A stretch of 64,000 bases of DNA, from NCBI GenBank assembly GCA_002914845.1, contig JXTC01000044.1, positions 124,001 through 188,000 on the forward strand, read 5' to 3'. The notes below the pieces were generated by a model. That model was not told where the DNA came from. It made no database searches and saw nothing but the letters and a program-made list of their open reading frames with translations. Both the position numbers and the translations under genes were made by a program. This stretch comes from Trema orientale (lineage: Eukaryota > Streptophyta > Magnoliopsida > Rosales > Cannabaceae). Positions 23,494-35,639 of this stretch are shown in pieces. Positions within the stretch are counted from its first letter, which is position 1. Each line of letters begins with the position of its first letter.

Positions 23494-26400
23494 AAGGGAA
23501 ATGGTATGGAATGGCTGTTTCTTGTGGTGGGAAATTGGGGGTTTATAGGAGGGGATGATGTGTGAAATTCCTACATTACCCTTTTGGGCATATTTGTTGT
23601 TGTTTTATTTTACTTGAATGACTGTGTCAGGTCTTTTTATTTTTTTTTTTGTTTTTGTGATTTTTGTGTTGGCCTGGTTACAGCCAAAATAAGCCCTGTT
23701 TTCCATTTTTCTGAGAAAAACATGTTGATTTTTAACTATGATCGCCTCTATTTTTTTTTTTTAAAGGGGTAGTGGTTGTGTTATTATTATTTTTTTTTTC
23801 TCTACAGTTTCACTACTTCATAGGTAAATTGTACTAGTTATTATAACATTATAAAGTATATCAGAATTCATGGAAAAAAAAAAAAAAGAGAGAGGATTTA
23901 GTATTCCTTTTGTGTAATAAATTTTTGGGTTGATAGATGGATTTTTTTTAATACAAAGATGCAAAGAAAATGAGTGCAATGAAAAGAGAGTATAATTTTG
24001 TTCTTATTAAAAATGAAACATAAACTAGAAAATGGAAAAGTCATATACTTGTATAAATGAACATGTCATGTCTGTACACATTTGAGCTATAAGCTAATGT
24101 TAAACTTGATTTCTAGCAGCTTAGAGGGCCAAACCCCTCTTTAGGAAAAGAGAGAGACTATGGAATGTTTCACTTGAGTCACTTTCCCCTTCCCTTTACA
24201 AAAAAAAAAAAAAAAAAAAAAAAAAAAACGCTGCATATATATATATGTGATGTTTCAATAGAGATTTTTATTTTTTCTCTATAGATGGGTACTTTAAAAT
24301 GACTTGTAATAGCAAGTCAACTTTACCTACAACCATTGCATCGTAATTCTTTTAGAGAATCCTCTTTCCATTGATATAGGAGTAAGCTTTAGAATGACTT
24401 TTTAAGGAAAATAATTAAGAATGGTTCTTTTAAGAAAAATATTAGTATCTAACAGTTTTAAATATATAGTTATTTTTTTTTTTTGAGAATGTATATATAT
24501 TTAGTTTAGTTTTTTTTTTTTTTTTGAGGAGAGAATATACGGTTAGTTTTTATTTTTATTTTTTTAAAATCTTAAAAAATAAAGAATGGGCTTTTTAAGG
24601 AAAATGTTTTGACAAAAATATTTTTATTTTTGAAAATATATACACGATTTGTTTTTTTTTTTAGGGAAAGAGAACCAAAAATGATCACATTAAAAAAATT
24701 TAAATTTTTGTTAAGAAAATGAAATGTAGAAATAAAAACTAAAAGATAGAAAGAAAGTCCTTTCAAAAAAAGAGAAAGAGAGAGAAACAAATAAGAAGTG
24801 ACATTCATCTTAAATTGAAGGAGGAAAAAAAACAATATTGAAGAGGATATTCATTCATAAATAAGACAGATATAATTTTTTCATTTTTATTTTAAAAAGA
24901 AACCAAAAAAAGAAAAACTAAAGGAAAAAAATCGTTAAGAAAAAAAGATAAGTATCATAATCTTTTTTTTTAAAAGAAAAATATGGGGCATTATCTTCAA
25001 TTTTGGAGAAAAAAATATTAAATATGTAAGACATGAAATCGCCAAAAAAAAAAAAGAAAAAAAGAAAGAGAGAATTTTGTCGACTAGATAAACTGAACTT
25101 CAAAGAAAATTAATTAATCTCGAAAAATAAGCATAAGTCTAGGAATAAAATTTAAAAAAAATAAAAATAAACTTGTATATAATTGATAATAATAATGATG
25201 AGACTTAAGGAGCTCTAAAAAAATGATGAGAAGTAACAAATAAAAAAGAATGAGAATAAAAATACAGGAATTAACAATAGAATGAGAATAAAAAAAACCA
25301 ATGGAAAAGTGACTGGAAAAAAAAAACTGTCCAACTCATAGGTCACAAATAGGTTACAAGTTTTTCTTATCATAAATAACTTTCTATATTTATATACGTA
25401 TTAATTATATTTTTTATTTTTGTGAAATTACTAATATTATTATAACCACCAGATTAAAATCTAATGACCCAAATTAGAGTACCCATCTATGGAGTAGAAA
25501 CAAAAAACTCTATTGAAACATGACCCATATATATATATTTGAGTGTTAAAACATCTTGCTTTTGACCAATCATTTCGTCCTAGTACGAAGTCATTTTCTT
25601 AAGCAACCCTTGATACTCATATAATTACAGACTCACCCTTTATATCAAATTAAACATTACGAAGAAGTAATTGAACAAATCAATCTCATAAATATAAGTT
25701 TTTCTAATTCCGAAAATTGATTTAAGCAAAATTAGAAAATAAGAGTTTGAGACAAAAGTCAAATGAAAAGTAATCCAACAAAGATTAGCCTAATCTAAGG
25801 CAAAGGAGACATGCGATTGCGATCATGCAGAACAACATCTTACTTAGCCATCTAGAAAAATAAATAAATAAACAAAAATGTTACCTGGCACTCACATGGG
25901 CAAATGCAACCAACAAGTTCAAACCCTTTTTTTTTTTTTTTCTTTCAATCACATGATTATTACAAATCAAGATTTAGAAAATTCTTTTAGGGAGTATTGA
26001 GTGAGAGAGTGATCAATGATGTCCTCACCACCATGTCACCTTTAGGAGTTGGTGAGTGTTAGGAGAGTAGTACTTTCTTTATTAACAAAAAAGCAAAAGT
26101 TTCGCTCTTTCAAGTTAAAGGCCATTGTGTTTGTGAGTTGGTAATGGGCAATTATGTAATTTCAGGCATACCTACCCCATAGATGTGGACGTTTTCCTTC
26201 CCAAAAACTCACTGGTTATTTGGCCACTCTATTTTTGGTTGGATTTCACTTTCAGTAAGTTAAATGGCAAATAGTCTACAGTCTAAGCCACCAAATCTCT
26301 AACCCCCCTAATTAATTCTTAATTAATTTTTCCAATGTGAAAGAAATCCTCAAGTAATTTGATTGTGCTTATGAGTTTGGAATCTTGTCCGTACCTCACC

Positions 26401-26917
26401 AAACACACACCAACCCCAGCAAGCTATATATGAGTTAAGTTCTTGGGAAGTCGTGTATTGCACTGCATTAAGAAATAAAATAAAATTCAGTATATGATTA
26501 TTATATTGATTTTTTGATTTTTTTTTTTGGGGGATCAAAACTTTGTTTGGTTGCATGTTATATAAGATGGGAGTTTCCTATAACAAAATAATTAAATTGT
26601 TGGAGTGTCACTTGGTCTTTTTTTAGTCATGACTCATGAGATAAGAGTTCCACTTCCCACTCAAGTTGAAAGGGTTAGAGTTTGACCACCAAAGGCAGAA
26701 TTCAGATGAAGTAGATTTTGGTAATTAGCACGTATAAAAAAAGAATGATGGCTTTTTTTTTTTTTTTTTTTTTTTTTTTGCGGAAAAAAACAAGAGAGAA
26801 ATAGAATGATACTAATAGCTCTAAAACATTGCTTTATGAACCAGTAGCAGTAGGTGAGGTTTCTTTTTCACATAAAATTATATTCATATCATAATTAAAT
26901 GATAGGCAAATTTGATA
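23494..26917. other. Gene-free AT- and purine-rich intergenic DNA
   Basis: After the SHMT promoter the DNA is dominated by A/T homopolymers and GA runs, including an A-run at about 24200-24228 and T-runs at about 26752-26779. Open frames here are low-complexity Lys/Phe-rich products of these runs. I see no gene, tRNA or clear transposon ends. Confidence 0.6.
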
Positions 26918-26926
26918 GTTCAAATA

Positions 26927-27491
26927 TGAGAAAACGTCCTAAAATGATTACGTATATATATATATTACAAAATCTCATGTGTTTAAAATAATATGAAAAA
27001 CTCCCTTTGAATTTGATCTTTTATTGCAAAAAAACCCTTGTAGTTTGATTATTTTTGAATTCGACATTCTCATATAAATTAAATTAGGCAAATTAATGTG
27101 AAATGACAAAATTACTTTTAGTGGATAGTAGATTTAGATTTATAGTACATTTTTACTTTGTGTGTAGATACATAAATAATTATTTAGAAACTATTTTATC
27201 ACTTACGAGATCATTTGAAAATCAAAATGTTATTTGGAAACTAGTATAAATATTCCGTAAATTTATTTTAAATCTAAATCGACTATTTACTAAGAGTAAT
27301 TTTGTCATTTCAATGACTCAAACAATTTACATAGTTTCAATAATATGAGGAGCTCGAATTTAAAAAATAATCAAATTTTATGACTTTTTGTAATAAAATA
27401 TCAAATTTAAAGGATTTTCCTTATATTTCTTAAAATATAAGGGTTTCGTAAAAGAATTATGAAATACAAGGTCATTTTATGACCATTTTTT
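26927..27491. mobile_element. 565-bp long-inverted-repeat element, MULE-like
   Basis: Left arm starts TGAGAAAACGTCCTAAAATG; the inverse of the right end starts AAAAAATGGTCATAAAATGA. Matching continues for about 200 bp per arm (shared blocks ATTTGATYTTTTATTRCAAA and AAATGACAAAATTACT). The flanks GTTCAAATA (26918-26926) and GTTCGGATA (27492-27500) match at 7 of 9 positions and may be an aged 9-bp target duplication. No coding capacity. Confidence 0.66.
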
Positions 27492-27959
27492 GTTCGGATA
27501 TTTACTATTGATAAATTACAAAGATTTTGGACATTTTTCATCTCCTCCAGCATTGTAAATTAAATTTAGTCCTCTATAGGGGCTTTACATAACAAAGTTA
27601 GTCTGTTGCTACAAATGAAGTGATAATTAGTCTATATCATCCTAACAAGATCGCGCCATTTTTAGTTTTCCTTTGCTGAATAAGTCAATTATACTTAACA
27701 CTAAAAAAAAAAAAAAAAGAATATTTAGATCACTTTCATTTCCACTTTTCTGCTTCATTGTTTGACATGTGAACTCTATTATATTTTTTAATATCTGTAA
27801 AATATGAAATTTTTTCAATATCAAACAATGAAACAATAGAGTATATAAAAGAATAGAAAGTAGAGTGTTCCTAGCATTGCTTTTAAAAAAAAAATATTTC
27901 TTGTCACTTTCTTTTCTGTACACCTTTTTTTCTTAAGCTCCGGTTTTTCTTTAAAAATT

Positions 27960-28500
27960 GGGTTCTCTTTCTCTCCAGCCATCCCTCTGCCAGTAGCCTC
28001 CCTTTGTTAACAGATGCCTCCCCTACTGGGGAAAGGGGCCTTTCTTATCTCTTATATAGGTTTTTTTACAATTTGCTTTCATATTTTTAGTATTATTGTT
28101 AAATAATCCTCCTATGTGTGGAGGTAGTTTTCCTTCTAATCTAGATCTATGGTGGTTTCTTTCCAGATCTGTTTAGATCTGGATCGTACGTAAGATAATA
28201 TTTGTCCTCCTGCAGTTTTTTGATAAGAAGCAAGAGACACCAACAACGGATATTGAATAGAGGGTCACAACGAACTAACTACTCAAGTGTAGAACTTTAT
28301 TAAAGCACATAACAATGGTGATCTACATAAATCCCCTTCTTATGGATCGATTTCGTCAAGATCCCAATGTGTAATTTTCTTCCAAGATCTTTAATCAGTT
28401 TATTATAGTTGTCTACTTTATAATAAAAAAAAATTTTATGAGTATTGTGCTATCCTTTTTATTGTTAATGAAAGTATTTCACCTTCAAAAAAAAAAAGTT
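27960..28500 (+). mobile_element. Candidate non-LTR retroposon 3' end with A-tail
   Basis: A less AT-rich stretch with repeated AGATCT words (about 28141-28195) leads to TTAATGAAAGTATTTCACCT followed by an A-run at about 28487. Similar tails end the segments at about 35310 and 60950. This fits decayed plant LINE 3' UTRs but no protein remnant is visible here, so the call is tentative. Confidence 0.35.
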
Positions 28501-28621
28501 AATTTTTTATTCATATTTCTAATTCAAAACAAACCTATCCAGTTACGGGAAAAAAAAAAAAAGAAATTAACACCCAAATGCGGTCATGTTCTCAAGGGGA
28601 AAAAGAAAAATAAAGAAAAAG

Positions 28622-28672
28622 TAAAGGTTTAGCAAAGTAAAATAGTTAAAGGTTTAGCAAAGTAAAATAGAT
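28622..28672. repeat. Tandem duplication, about 27-bp unit
   Basis: AAAGGTTTAGCAAAGTAAAA plus the next bases occurs twice head-to-tail. No other features. Confidence 0.8.
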
Positions 28673-28817
28673 TTCCATCATGGTACACGCAATACTATGA
28701 ATATATCCTGATGATAAATAGAAATAATCTTTTCTTGAGAAAATTAACATAAAATACTATTTATTGATCTTCATTAGAATTTAGGAATAGGGGAATCTTG
28801 TAGCCAGGCATGAAAAA

Positions 28818-28988
28818 ACAAGTACCTTATGATGGTGGGCAATGCTATGACCAATATTAGTGCTCTGTGCCCGACACCATATGACATATTAGTTTATTTT
28901 ATTAGTTTATTTTTATCTGAAGTGTAATTATAATCATTCAATAATAAGTTGACATATCATATATTGTTGGGCATTATACAGTATCTCA
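28818..28988. mobile_element. Degenerate relative of the 9-bp-TSD MITE family
   Basis: The left part (GGCAATGCTATGACC, then TTAGTGCTCT) resembles the left end of the MITE at 30468-30644, and the right end (GGGCATTATACAG) resembles its inverse. The interior shares the AATTATAAT core. More diverged than the other two copies; no target duplication found. Confidence 0.38.
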
Positions 28989-29589
28989 TAAAATTAATCT
29001 ATAATAATCTATAGTTCGAGATTTGTATTGAGTTCGTTAGTTCAGCGAATGAAAGTATTGCTTTTGTTAAAAGAGTTCCAATTATTCATAACTTTTTGGT
29101 TAATTATGTGTCCGCTTGTCCAAGGACCAAGATTGGTGGTCTGGTTAGTTCTGTGGCTAGTCTCACGGGACATGTGCACCGTGTTATCAAAAAATTCTTT
29201 ACATAGGTCAGGGTAAGGCGCTAGTAAGGCGCTAGTATTTTTATGTTGGCGTAGGTAGCTTCAAATTCTTATCATATCCTTTTCTGTTGGCTTAATAGAA
29301 ATGTCAAGGGCACATTGCCCTTATATATAGATTTATCTTGCTGACAAAAAGAAAGGAGCTGTTGAAAAAAAGATCGGAGAGCTTGTGACTTGCTTTCTAT
29401 TGGTAGTTTTTCAAAAAGTTTTTGGATTTAAACTTTGAATTATACTTACTATTTGGTTACAAGATCTTGATAAATGAATTTGGATGATGACTCAGTTTAA
29501 GAAATGGGCTGATAATTATTCTACTTTTGATTTGAAAATATTTAGTTGTCTTACATATAATTATGTGAACGATCATGTGTTTGAGTAAA

Positions 29590-30220
29590 GGGCAAAATTA
29601 TAGGGGATTATTAATTTTGATCCTCTTTTAATACATGTGATGAAAAAATGGATAACTTATAAATCATTTACAAAAATAAGACTTTTATTGTCATGTCATT
29701 GAATGAATATTTTGGAGTTCTAAAATTACTCCTAACTCGACCTTAGTTGAAAATTTTTAACCAAGTCGAAAAAAACAAAAGTGATGGAAACAATACCAGA
29801 AAGACAGCCAATTATGTTCGACTGTAGTCGAAATTGTTCGACTATGGTCGAACGCCAGTCGAATGCCGATCGAAAATTTCAACTAATGGCTTTGACCCCA
29901 TTCGAATTGTTCAATTACAATCGAACGATGGTTCGACCGGAGTCAAAATTTTTCGGCTACCGGTTAAAAAAAGATCGGAATAACTTGGAGATGCAGCCGA
30001 ACAAGTTCGACCACGATCGAAATTTTTTGACCCTAGTCGAGCAGAGGTGCTGCTCACCGGTGTTGAGATTGAGACCGGCGGTGGTAGCTAAAGTAGTTTA
30101 AAATTTGTTAAAAAAGTATCTAAGTAATTTTATATATGTGACATAGCAATTAGAGTTAGTTTTGAAAATAGTAATAAATAAGTCCATTTTTCATCACAAG
30201 GGTTTAATAAACCCCTAGGT
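29590..30220. repeat. TCGA-rich repeat, first copy
   Basis: Between about 29738 and 30045 the tetramer TCGA occurs about 14 times, mostly as alternating TTCGAC and GTCGAA/ATCGAA words, so the DNA is full of short dyads. The flanks (TATAAATCATTTACAAAA on the left; AAGTAGTTTAAAATTTGTT on the right) recur around 30830-31110, which shows a larger dispersed unit. A 106-codon open frame (29781-30101, plus) runs through the array, with internally similar segments, but it has no known domain. Confidence 0.55.
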
Positions 30221-30467
30221 CTAAATTCTCCTAAAAACATGTGTATTCCTAGGATTTGAGTTTGACGTAATAGGTATTAATTATTATCCGTAGAGCCAAA
30301 GTCGCGAAAATTATTAATTGCCAGAAATGTTGATTTACAAATTTGCTTTCGATTCCCTTTGATACACTATTAGCTCTGGTTCTTGGAGAATTCATTCAGT
30401 AAGAAGTCTTCTCAAACTTCAAAATTTAACCCATCCTCGTAAGAGGAGACTTACCTATCAGGTAGTA

Positions 30468-30644
30468 GAGCAATGCTATAGAGCATCAGTAGTGCTGACA
30501 TGACATGTCTATTTATCACTGGATGATTTAATTAATAAACTGAGTCCCACATGTGCCCCACCTGAATTATAATTATGATTAGCCAGTGACAGACTGACAC
30601 ATCACTGTGGTGCTGAGCACCACTGATGCCCCACAGCATTATTC
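30468..30644. mobile_element. 177-bp MITE, second copy, with aged 9-bp duplication
   Basis: Starts GAGCAATGCTATAGAGCATC and ends with the inverse of GAATAATGCTGTGGGGCATC. It is homologous along its full length to the inverse of the element at 2506-2678. The flanks CAGGTAGTA (30459-30467) and CAAGTATTA (30645-30653) match at 7 of 9 positions. It lies between the two TCGA-repeat copies. Confidence 0.72.
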
Positions 30645-30754
30645 CAAGTATTAGGTTCTTATTACCATTTGAGCCATTATTGTAACAACTTTTTTACTAT
30701 TTGAAAAATGAATAATGATATAGATTTCAATTTTTGTCTCAATTTTTTTTAATA

Positions 30755-31245
30755 TATAGCATGTATGTTGCCACTATTCAATTAGGGATATTACTAATTT
30801 TAATTATTTTTTAAAGTGATTAATGAAAAAATAAACAAATTATAAATCATTTACAAAATTATAAATTTTATTTACTGAAAAATTTAGAATTCTAAAAGTG
30901 TCTCTGCATCTTGACCTGGCTGAAACTTTTGACCATGTCGAAAGGGGCATGTGAAAGAAGATGGGGCCGGGATAGTCGGTCAAATATTTTGTTTTTTCAA
31001 TCACTGGTTGAAACTTTTTGATCATAGTCAATCACATTTGAAAGAAGGCACGATCGGATCGGGATCGACGATGCTGGTGGGATGTTATAGGTGGCGGCAT
31101 AAGTAGTTTAGAGTTTGTTCGAAAAGAAAGTATTTTAGAGTTTGTTTATAAATGAAATATCTAAATAATTTTAAATGTGTAATATTACAATGAAAATTAG
31201 TTTTAATAACATTTATAAATGCGTCTCTTTTATTAGTAGACTCTA
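30755..31245. repeat. TCGA-rich repeat, second, more degenerate copy
   Basis: Shares with the 29590-30220 unit the left block ATAAATCATTTACAAA, a central segment with TTGACC...GTCGAAAGG and CGATCGG, and the right block AAGTAGTTTAGAGTTTGTT. It has far fewer intact TCGA sites. Same orientation as the first copy. Confidence 0.5.
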
Positions 31246-31679
31246 TACGTAAAAATCCTTTCAATTTATGAAATGTTATCAAATTTATTTACTACGAAGT
31301 TATAATATACACTAATTGGAAAAAAAAAAACTCACATATATATTGTATATATTAGTATTTAAAGAGGAGAAAAATTGGGATGTTTTTACGCTTAAAAAGT
31401 TCTATATTATTTAGAATTTCTTCTCCAATTTAATTGCTAGCTCATCTGAAGAAAATCTTAGACCCGATGACCCTACCATGCACATGGTAATATTCCTCTA
31501 CTGCTTGACTACTCTCTGCTTTTCGTGGACCACTCTGACATGCTCACGTTTTCTTGTCTATTTATTTTGTGAAAAAAAGAAATTTAATTATTTATTTCCT
31601 CCCCGATCTCATAAATCCCACCGACGCTTTCCTCTCCCCAAATTTAAAAAGAGAAGGAAAAAAAAAAAAAGGTATTTTT

Positions 31680-32045
31680 GAAGGGCAATTAAATATTTGA
31701 AGGTGGTTGCCGCAATTACCAGATCTAAAAATCGTACGGTGGAGAATATCCTAGTCCGAAATTCCAGTACAATCACCGCCGCAAAAGAGTATATTGGTCC
31801 ATTTATGATGTGGGCCGGTGCCACGTAATCGTCAAGTGGTCAAAGATACGCCACGCTCCCTCAAAACGCTCTGAGCCCACAGTTGATGTGCCGATAAATA
31901 ACAAACTAAAAAGTAGTTGAAAATGATTATGAGAACGCTGCCGAAGCGTGGTATCACGCGCACTACTCGCGCCTGGTCGTGTTCTACCGCCATTCTTCCT
32001 TGCACCATGTGTAGATCACCGTCTCACGTACGCTCCTCTTTCAGG
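31680..32045. other. GC-richer island without a recognisable gene
   Basis: Contrasts with the AT-rich flanks and contains ACGT-core words (GCCACGTAATC, CACGTACGC) of the kind seen in plant promoters. A minus-strand open frame of about 56 codons runs through it but has no recognised motif. It could be a gene relic or an abandoned promoter. Confidence 0.35.
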
Positions 32046-32586
32046 AAACATTTATTGTTTATTAATTTCGTAATGTAATTTCTTTATTCTTTTTTTTTTG
32101 TTTCATATTATAATTTCGAAATAGAAAAATAATTGTTTTTCTTTTGTTAAAAATAAAATAAATTAAGCTGGAATAAGAGGCAGTCGGTAGGTTAGAAGCA
32201 AGCACTAGAAGTTGACGAAATGATTATGTCACGCGGAGAAAATAGAAAAATATGTTTTTTCTTTATAAATAAAATACGTATTTACGTATATTGATATCAC
32301 CTGTATCAGGATGATAAAGAGTCGAGGTTCTTTGTTTTTTTTTGAAAAAAAATTGTCTTTGCTGGCTGGAACATTAACGGTAGAAGGAATTTATCATCAA
32401 AAAAGGAAAAAAAAATATTGGTAGAAGGACTTTTACAGTTAATATCAATGCCTTAATCTTGTAATAGGGTTAAGAAAGGTTTTTTTTTCTTTTTTTCCCT
32501 AGAAAAAAGTAAATAGTTATTAGATGTCTTTTTCGTTATGACCTTACGTACTACTCCTATGTATTAGTGTTGTTAATATTATTTAT

Positions 32587-33578
32587 AGGGAGTTATAGTA
32601 TAGGAGGGGTAAAATCACTCCTACTTGTAAGAGTAGTTTTTGAGCCATTTGATTTAATCTAATGGCCATAAAAATAATGATCGAATATTTTTTTTTCTTG
32701 GAACAAATACTTCATATTACACTGACCATGATCTTAGACTCTTCCAAGGAATCAGATCTGCTTCTCACATAGTTTTTTTCTTTCTTTTTTTTTTTTTCGG
32801 TGCACTCCTAAGAAAATAAAAGGGTACAGAATACGAAATCTGGAATTTGCTTGAACCCATAGTCTGGTCTTCTTCTTCTTCTTTAGGGTGCTCACATTGT
32901 GTTGAAACTGGAATTTGACCCACAGTCTGATTGTTAGTGATGGAAGAGATTGGCTTGCAGATTTAAAATTGGTTACCTTTTCATGTTTATTTTATTGGAC
33001 ATAATAGGGAAAAAAAAATTATGCACAACAACTAAGTCATTCTTAAATTCCATTGGAGAGAAACTTTTGTGTTTTCCTTTCAAGTATTTTTTTTTTAAGA
33101 GCAAACTGTGTGAAGACTAAAAGAAAAAAAATCAATAGTCAATTTTAAATTGATATGTGAACTTTTTAATTTTTTTTTTCTTCCTTCATGTTGAAAAGCC
33201 AGCAAGCGGAAGGGAAAAATAAAAAAGTTTCTGTAAATTGCAAATCTCCTAATGCAATCAAATAAGAAGAATGAACATCCCATATTTAGCCTTGAAATTT
33301 CATAATCCAGTTTTGGAAATAATTACAAAGACATATATAATTTCTTTTATTGCTGCAACAATTGTGGTTTACTCGACCTCTGAGGAGTCATACAGAATCT
33401 CTAAGAGAAAATAGAAAAATAGAAAAAAGTAGATTAATTTTCTATCTCTTAAGACTAACATCAAAGTGATAGAGTCCAGGACAAATATTATAATCCTTAA
33501 TTTTTATCCAATAAAATTTATTAGACTACTCCTCCTATGCTAGGAGTGGTTTTGCCCCTCCTACATTGGAATTTCCCT
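32587..33578. mobile_element. 992-bp MULE-like element with long terminal inverted repeats
   Basis: Left end AGGGAGTTATAGTATAGGAG and the inverse of the right end AGGGAAATTCCAATGTAGGA begin imperfect arms of about 90 bp. The flanks ATTATTTAT (32578-32586) and ACTATTCAT (33579-33587) match at 7 of 9 positions. The interior is T-rich and no transposase or captured gene is visible. Confidence 0.62.
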
Positions 33579-33914
33579 ACTATTCATAGTTGTTTTCCTG
33601 TTACATCCTTTAATTTTTAGGATGTTAAATTCTAAAAATAAAAATGTAATTTCAGGTTAAAAGTAGTCCTCCTAAAAGTTCTAAAACATTTGAAATACAA
33701 AATGCCCCTAAAAAAAGGTACAAAATTCAAGTTAAAGCAAACCTTAGTTGCTCTTTTTCTTTGAAAATTCTCTTCTTTCTATAACTCTGACCTCACCGAA
33801 TAAATATCTTTCATGGCAGGATTTTCTTTTCATTTCATTTTTACTTTTATTTCATAATCCTTCATTCTGCGTAAAGATAGTTATCATAGATTTATATAAT
33901 TGTTTTGTCCCACT

Positions 33915-33946
<32 letters not shown>

Positions 33947-34299
33947 TTAGTTACATGCTTGGAATAATCGATTTCAACGAAAATCTATCTCTGTGCAAAA
34001 TCGTTCACTATATCCTTCAGAAGGCAAACTCTGATGATGGAAGATATTTTTCGATGACTTGAATGGTGGAGGGTGTTTTTCAAATAATCAAGATATATCG
34101 GCTTAAAATCTCTAGCTTATGGGAGTTAGAAACACTTACAATCATTGAGTCTCATTAATTGCGTATTTTGTTATTGAATGTATTTTATTTATTTTTCTTT
34201 TTATGTTTTTCTACTGTCATAGTTACCTATGTGCTAGTGATTTGCTAAATTCCTCACTAGTTAAACTGGTGCCTGCCCAAATTGGAGTGAAATTTTCAC

Positions 34300-34497
34300 T
34301 CTAAAATATTTACGATCAAATTTAATATTAGCGACAAATTATTTTCGCCACAAATAGTCTACATATGATTTCCACTCCACGATGAACATCAGTGACCACT
34401 TTTACAAATTTGGTCATAATAAGTATCAATGACGATTTTTGTTTGGAGGCAAATAAATTTCGCCGAAAAAAAAAAACAATTTTCTTATACTATATAT
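34300..34497. mobile_element. Possible CACTA-type transposon terminus (fragment)
   Basis: Contains alternating words such as GCGACAAAT, TTTCGCCAC and AAATTTCGCCG, typical of CACTA subterminal repeats. It ends in a sequence whose inverse reads TAGTATAAGAAAATTG, close to the family terminus CACTACAAGAAAA. The other end was not found. Confidence 0.4.
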
Positions 34498-34699
34498 TGT
34501 TCGTTAATCCCATTCAACATTTACGAGTTCCATAATGTTTACAAGTTTCAATTTAGGAACTAGTATGCGAGGAAATTTTGGGTCCTTTTTAGATAATTTC
34601 ACAGTTTATAAAATTGAATAAATAGATTGGCGGTTGCAAGTATGGGTTAGAATTACAATAAGATACATTTAAAGGAAACACCAAAAATGAATAACAAAA

Positions 34700-35310
34700 T
34701 GAAATCCTAGCTGCCCTTCTCCTCTAAATAAATATATTTCATCCCACATATTAAGATTTTCACTCTGCCAAAGAGGAAGATCTCGGTCTACCTCTCCAGC
34801 ATGACTTTTTATTTTGTTGTTTTCTTTTCTTTTTTCGTTTTCAATAATTATTCAATATATGTGAAAGTATGAGTCACTTTAGATTTAGATCTTTAGGTGT
34901 TTTATCTCATCTGTTTGTAGATCTATATAGCTTATATTTCTTTTCTTTATTTTCATGTAGTTTTCCATGGGTATCCTTTAGATTTATGACTTTTATGGTC
35001 TAGATTTGAAAAATTTTATGCAGTTCAAGATTGATTTACACAAGAGTTCCATCACAGTAGCAGTTGTTAGAAGAACCAACTATGATGGTGGAGGATGAAT
35101 TTGAAGAATGAAGAGGCATGTCTCATAAAGCTATAATTATACCTTTTGTTGGGTTTTGTGTTTCCTACCTGATCGTTAATTGAATACAACAGTTTTACCG
35201 ATTATTCATTTATTATAATGTGTTGTTTTCAATTATTATATCAAATAGATTATTATACTGAATTATTTATTTGATGAATGGAATTTTTGTTTATTCAAAA
35301 AAAAAAGAAG
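34700..35310 (+). mobile_element. Candidate non-LTR retroposon 3' end with A-tail
   Basis: Has repeated AGATCT/TTTAGAT words, then GATGAATGGAATTTTTGTTT and an A-run at about 35299-35308. Similar in design to the segments ending near 28500 and 60950. No reverse transcriptase remnant is visible. Confidence 0.35.
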
Positions 35311-35500
35311 AAGAAGCAAACATCAATACTTTCTTCTCCTACATTTGCTCTATTCCTAGTTCTACCGAAATATGTATTGATAAATGGAACTTTTGTTTAT
35401 TCAATCAAAAAAAAAAAAAAACGGAAGCAAACACCAAACACCAATACTTTCTTCTCCTACATTCGTTATATTCCCAGTTCCCACTAAGATATGCCCAGTG
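35274..35500. repeat. Tandem duplication, about 110-120 bp unit
   Basis: The segment from TTTTTGTTTATTCAA through the A-run, CAATACTTTCTTCTCCTACA and the CAGTTC/TAGTTC words occurs twice, starting near 35280 and 35390. The duplication includes the A-tail of the preceding retroposon-like segment. Confidence 0.75.
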
Positions 35501-35639
35501 GTTGATCTCATAAAGATAGTATATTTTGAGGAAATTTAGTACCAATGTGATAGTTTGATCACTAATAATTTTGAAGGAAGCCTTAATTATATTTAGATTG
35601 CAATAGAAGCTACTCTTACAATAAAATGCGACAAATACT

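Noticed and set aside
24572..25103. Phe/Lys-rich minus-strand frames
   Set aside because: Translated homopolymer runs of AT-rich intergenic DNA.
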